This document shows, piece after piece, positions 5,075-8,584 of a stretch of 8,584 nucleotides of DNA. Every line of letters starts with the position of its first letter. The stretch's first letter is position 1. A program made the translations under genes and the position numbers. Source of the stretch: E44-bin46 sp964354655 (GTDB taxonomy: Bacteria; Chloroflexota; Dehalococcoidia; Dehalococcoidales; E44-bin46). The notes below the pieces were generated by a model. The model was not told the origin of the DNA and made no database searches. It saw only the letters and a list, made by a program, of their open reading frames with translations. The DNA lies in NCBI GenBank assembly GCA_964354655.1, contig CAYHAL010000039.1, positions 1-8,584 on the forward strand. Reading direction: 5' to 3'.

Positions 5075-6115
5075 GTGTTAAAGCAACTTGAAGAATTAAA
5101 ATCAAACGCACTGCGAGAGTTAGAAGATGTCAATGACATTAAGGGGTTGGAATCTTGGCGAGTTCGCTATTTGGGCAGGAAGAGTAATCTGACCAAGCTT
5201 CTGCGTAGCCTAGTCACCTTGCCTCTTGAGGAGAGGAAGGTTGTTGGCGCTCGAGCGAATGAGATTAAGGCTGAACTAGAGGCTAGACATTTAGATGCCA
5301 CATTAGGTCTGACTGCTAAAATGGAAGCAGTATATACGCGGCAAGAAAGAATTGATATCACCCTGCCTGGTCGTCCTCTTCCTAGAGGTCGTCTGCATCC
5401 TATTACTCAAACACTCTACGAGATATGTGACATATTTGTCTCTATGGGCTTTCAAGTAGTTGAGGGACCAGAGGTAGAGTGGGACTATTACAATTTTGAG
5501 GCATTAAACATCCCCAAGGAGCACCCAGCCCGTGATACCATGTCAACCTCGTGGGTTGATTTTGAGACCGCTAGCGGCGAAAGACCCATGCTCCTGCGAA
5601 CCCATACTACCTCGGTAACCGCCAGGATTATTGAGACCATGCCACCTCCAGTAAGAGTGGTTGAGCCGGGGAAGGTCTACCGCTATGAGGCTAGTGATGC
5701 TACCCATACCCCTATGTTCTATCAAATTGATGGTTTTGTGGTCGATAAGGGGGTCACCATGCGTGAGTTGAAGGGGACGCTTTTTGAGTTTGCCCGTCGT
5801 TTCTTTGGCGAGGATAGGAAGGTGCGCTTCCGCTGTGACTATTTCCCCTTTGTCGAGCCCGGCGTTGAGATGGCGATAGAATGCTTACTCTGTGGTGGTA
5901 AGGGCTGCCGGTTGTGTGGCAATACCGGCTGGATTGAAATATTAGGTGCCGGAATGACCCACCCCCAAGTACTCCAGCGCGGTGGTATTGACCCTAAAGT
6001 TTACACCAGCTTTGCCTTTGGTATGGGCATTGACCGTCTGCCCATGCTTCGCTACCGGATTGACGATATTAGGCTGTTTTATAGTAGTGACCTTAGATTT
6101 TTGAGGCAGTTCTGA
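5075..6115 (+). CDS. pheS: Phenylalanyl-tRNA synthetase alpha subunit
   Basis: This is the catalytic alpha subunit of the alpha2beta2 PheRS. From GTG 5075 it is 346 aa and begins MLKQLEELKSNALREL, the usual PheS N-terminal coiled-coil opening. The frame extends six codons further to TTG at 5057. Class II motifs are present: GFQVVEGPEVEWDYYNFEAL (motif 1), LLRTHTTS, then PGKVYRYEASDATHTPMFYQ (motif 2), and FGMGIDRLPMLRY (motif 3). FVEPGVEMAIECLLCGGKGC carries the first Cys residues of a CxxCx4CxxC cluster (residues 270, 273, 278 and 281), followed by GWIEILGAGM. This Cys-rich knuckle occurs in many bacterial PheS proteins. It is transcribed with pheT, whose ATG follows the stop after 3 nt. Confidence 0.96.
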   Translation: MLKQLEELKSNALRELEDVNDIKGLESWRVRYLGRKSNLTKLLRSLVTLPLEERKVVGARANEIKAELEARHLDATLGLTAKMEAVYTRQERIDITLPGRPLPRGRLHPITQTLYEICDIFVSMGFQVVEGPEVEWDYYNFEALNIPKEHPARDTMSTSWVDFETASGERPMLLRTHTTSVTARIIETMPPPVRVVEPGKVYRYEASDATHTPMFYQIDGFVVDKGVTMRELKGTLFEFARRFFGEDRKVRFRCDYFPFVEPGVEMAIECLLCGGKGCRLCGNTGWIEILGAGMTHPQVLQRGGIDPKVYTSFAFGMGIDRLPMLRYRIDDIRLFYSSDLRFLRQF

Positions 6116-6118
6116 AAG

Positions 6119-8524
6119 ATGAAGGTTCCGCTTAAGTGGCTCCAGGAATATGTTGATATTACCCTGTCCCCGAATGACTTAGCCAACAGGCTGACAATGG
6201 CTGGTACCGAGGTCAAGGGAGCGCAGGTTATTGGCGGTAGTTGGGAAAACATCGTTATCGGTCAAATCGTGGCTATTAACCCTCACCCCAATGCCGACCG
6301 CCTTAGCCTAGCTACCATAGATTTAGGCACAGAAAGGCAGACTGTTGTCTGTGGAGCACCAAACCTCAGGCTTGGTGATAAGGTAGCCTTTGCCTATGTT
6401 GATGCTCAGCTTATAGATGGGCATAGCGGGCAGGTATTCCGACTGAAACCAGCCAAGATCCGTGGCGTTGTGTCTAATGGTATGGCTTGCTCAGAAAAGG
6501 AGCTGGGCATCTCCGACAGCCACGAGGGGATTATGGTCTTGCCCGCCGAAGCGCCTATTGGCACTCCGCTGGCTGACTATCTAGGTGATGCTATTCTTGA
6601 TATCGATGTAACTCCTAATCGTCCTGATTGCCTGTCCATGATTGGCATAGCTAGGGAGGTGGCTGCCCTGACCAGACAGGGTTTGCATCTTCCTGAAGTT
6701 GAGTATGAACAAAAAGCACTACCTATAGACCAGCAGGTATCGGTAGAAATTGTTGCCCCTGACCCATGTCCCAGGTATTGTGCCAGTCTAATCACCGGGG
6801 TAAAAGTGGCTGAGTCCCCGAGGTGGCTGCAACAATGGTTACTGAAATGCGGCATGCGCCCGATAAATAATATTGTAGATATTACCAACTACGTCATGCT
6901 GGAGTATGGGCAGCCCCTGCATGCCTTTGATTATGACCAAATTAAAGGCAAAAAAATCATTGTGCGCCGGGCTATTAAGGGTGAAGCTATAGTTACTCTG
7001 GATGGGGTTAAGAGACTTCTTTCTGAAGATATGCTGGTTATTGCCGACGAGCAGCGGGCGGTGGCTATCGCTGGGGTCATGGGTGGGGCTGATAGTGAGG
7101 TTACCCATGAGACTACATCAATACTGCTGGAAGCAGCTAATTTTAATCCGCCTAGCATTCACCACACAGGTAGGGTATTGCGTTTACCCAGCGAAGCCTG
7201 CATGCGATTTGAACGGGGCATTTCTCCCGAACTGACTATACCGGCTCTTAAACGGGCTACCCAGTTGATTATCCAGCTAGCTGGTGGTAAAGCAGCTAAA
7301 GGCTTGGTTGATGCTTATCCCGGGAAACAGGTGCGTGAGCCCATCTCGTTATCAACCAGCCAGGTAAAGCAGCTCCTGGGTGTTGAGTTTAGTCTTGCTC
7401 AGATAACAGAGGCGCTGACCTCTTTGGGCTTTGATTGTAGTAACATAGCTTCAGCTTCAGAGGTTCGGGTTACTGCTCCTTACTGGCGAAGCGATATACA
7501 TCAGGCGGTTGACCTTATAGAGGAGGTAGCCCGTATTATTGGCTATGATAGGGTTCCAGCGACTATGCTCAATCAGCCCGTGCCGAGACAAAGCCCCGAG
7601 CCTATTCTTAGCCTTAAGCAGAAAGTAAGGCACCGCCTTATCGGTTATGGCTTTCAGGAGGTGATTACCTATTCGTTAACCAGCTTGGAAATGCTGAACA
7701 AGCTACTACCTGAGCCCCACCCTCTTGAACCTATGCCCCTTCGGGTAGCTAACCCTATGACTGTGGAGCAGGAGTATCTTCGTCCTAACCTGCGAGCTAA
7801 CCTTTTAGCTGTCCTATCGGCAAATAGGAGATACGAAGATAGTGGTATCAGGCTTTTTGAGCTGGGTAAGGTATACTTACCACGAGAAAATGACCTACCG
7901 AGTGAGCCTGAAGTGGTATGTGGTGTACTAAGCGGCTTTAGGTTTGAAAAATCGTGGCGTGGCGGAGATGATTTGCTTGATTTCTATGATGCTAAGGGAG
8001 TGGTTGAGGGCTTGCTTAGCCACCTGGGTGTAGAAGCCAGCTTTGAGGAGGGTAGGGACGAGGGCTTACATCCAACTAAGCAGGCGGCTATAGTTATCAC
8101 CGGTAACCAATTGGGTGTTGTCGGTGAGCTACACCCTAAAGTATTACAGGCTTTTGAAATCCCTGAGGCTGCCTATCTCTTTGAAATTGACCTGACAGCG
8201 CTTCTGCCTTTTACCTTGGGTCATAAAATGTTCCAGCCAATACCACGATTTCCAGCTATAGTTAGGGATATTGCCCTCGTCGTTGATGCTGGCGTAACCC
8301 ACAAAAGGGTAGAGGATATTATTAAGGGCTTCCCATTGGTGGAGCGGGTTACTATATTTGATGTCTATTGCGGCGAGCAACTGCCACCGGGTAAGAAGTC
8401 CCTTGCTTATAGCATTACCTTTCAGTCCCCAACCCATACCCTGACTGATGAAGAGGTTGCCCGGGTTCAGCAGCAAATCCTGGACAAGCTATCCAGTGAA
8501 CTAGGTGCCACCCTGCGGAGCTGA
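6119..8524 (+). CDS. pheT: Phenylalanyl-tRNA synthetase beta subunit
   Basis: The beta subunit (801 aa, full family length) binds tRNA-Phe and hydrolyses Tyr-tRNA-Phe. Domains in order are as follows. An EMAP-II-like tRNA-binding fold spans about 40-150 (HPNADRL, VVCGAPN). The B3/B4 editing domain spans about 210-385 (NNIVDITNYVMLEYGQPLHAFD, with H268 and E338 in EAANF at the positions expected for the editing pocket). The B5 domain spans about 408-480 (PYWRSDIHQAVDLIEEVARI). A class II-like non-catalytic core spans about 495-695, and a C-terminal ferredoxin-fold anticodon-binding domain about 706-801 (RFPAIVRDIAL, DVYCGEQLPPGKKSL, TLTDEEV, ending GATLRS). It starts 3 nt after pheS with no strong Shine-Dalgarno of its own, which suggests translational coupling and equal subunit output. 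No truncation or missing key residue is seen. Confidence 0.97.
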   Translation: MKVPLKWLQEYVDITLSPNDLANRLTMAGTEVKGAQVIGGSWENIVIGQIVAINPHPNADRLSLATIDLGTERQTVVCGAPNLRLGDKVAFAYVDAQLIDGHSGQVFRLKPAKIRGVVSNGMACSEKELGISDSHEGIMVLPAEAPIGTPLADYLGDAILDIDVTPNRPDCLSMIGIAREVAALTRQGLHLPEVEYEQKALPIDQQVSVEIVAPDPCPRYCASLITGVKVAESPRWLQQWLLKCGMRPINNIVDITNYVMLEYGQPLHAFDYDQIKGKKIIVRRAIKGEAIVTLDGVKRLLSEDMLVIADEQRAVAIAGVMGGADSEVTHETTSILLEAANFNPPSIHHTGRVLRLPSEACMRFERGISPELTIPALKRATQLIIQLAGGKAAKGLVDAYPGKQVREPISLSTSQVKQLLGVEFSLAQITEALTSLGFDCSNIASASEVRVTAPYWRSDIHQAVDLIEEVARIIGYDRVPATMLNQPVPRQSPEPILSLKQKVRHRLIGYGFQEVITYSLTSLEMLNKLLPEPHPLEPMPLRVANPMTVEQEYLRPNLRANLLAVLSANRRYEDSGIRLFELGKVYLPRENDLPSEPEVVCGVLSGFRFEKSWRGGDDLLDFYDAKGVVEGLLSHLGVEASFEEGRDEGLHPTKQAAIVITGNQLGVVGELHPKVLQAFEIPEAAYLFEIDLTALLPFTLGHKMFQPIPRFPAIVRDIALVVDAGVTHKRVEDIIKGFPLVERVTIFDVYCGEQLPPGKKSLAYSITFQSPTHTLTDEEVARVQQQILDKLSSELGATLRS

Positions 8525-8529
8525 CTTCA

Positions 8530-8584
8530 GTTAGCAACCTATCCCCCTTTCCCCCTTCCCTTATTAAGGGAAGGGGGAAATATT
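8530..8584 (+). repeat. Palindromic C/G-run repeat, copy C, possible pheT terminator
   Basis: It begins GTTAGCAACCTATCCCCC, then TTTCCCCCTTCCCTT (8548-8562) pairs perfectly with AAGGGAAGGGGGAAA (8566-8580) over the loop ATT, a 15-bp stem. It starts 5 nt after the pheT stop. Only TATT is visible after the stem before the window ends, so whether a T-run follows cannot be judged. It is inverted relative to copy B, so copies B and C flank pheST. Confidence 0.7.

Noticed and set aside
8144..8476. 110-codon minus-strand frame inside pheT
   Set aside because: It lies wholly within the strongly conserved C-terminal domain of PheT, has no recognisable features and no ribosome-binding site support.
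4764..8584. Composite transposon carrying pheST between inverted repeats
   Set aside because: There is no transposase and no visible target duplication, and the pheS-pheT order is normal for this gene cluster. The repeats look like small dispersed elements.

Overview
The window holds a translation-gene cluster, thrS–infC–rpmI–rplT–pheS–pheT, all on the + strand. Upstream of it are an M48-family membrane protease gene (htpX), a predicted 45-codon small membrane-protein ORF, and the 5' end of a divergent exported-protein gene that runs off the left edge. The DNA is of moderate GC, gene-dense and uses TTG/GTG and probably ATT starts. Together with a threonyl-tRNA synthetase lacking the TGS domain and the tight order thrS-infC-rpmI-rplT-pheST, this suggests a Chloroflexota bacterium, plausibly Dehalococcoidia. 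That placement is inference from gene order and protein character; no search was run.

Layout. Positions 1-221 (minus) encode the start of a secreted or lipid-anchored protein with a Pro-rich linker and a TolB/PD40-type beta-propeller repeat. Positions 222-439 are a divergent promoter region with a good sigma70-type promoter for htpX. Positions 440-1405 encode HtpX, which carries a perfect EF-hand calcium-loop consensus in its cytosolic part. Positions 1406-1806 hold a 45-aa ORF with a near-perfect Shine-Dalgarno, then a very strong extended -10 promoter, then an approximately 120-nt leader ending in an intrinsic terminator just before thrS, which looks like an attenuator. Positions 1807-4758 encode ThrRS, IF3, L35 and L20, with a second promoter between thrS and infC. 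Positions 4759-5074 hold the L20-distal terminator, a pheS promoter and two oppositely oriented copies of a C/G-rich palindromic repeat. Positions 5075-8524 encode the alpha and beta subunits of phenylalanyl-tRNA synthetase. A third repeat copy follows pheT at the right edge.

How the genes work together. ThrRS and PheRS charge tRNAs, IF3 controls initiation fidelity, and L35 and L20 are 50S proteins, with L20 needed early in assembly. Each block (htpX; thrS; infC-rpmI-rplT; pheST) seems to have its own promoter, so the cluster can be tuned in segments despite being co-oriented.

No mobile element, CRISPR array, defence cassette or clearly novel multi-gene system is visible. The points most worth a second look are the EF-hand in HtpX, the thrS leader attenuator, the infC start codon, the dispersed palindromic repeat and the small membrane-protein ORF.
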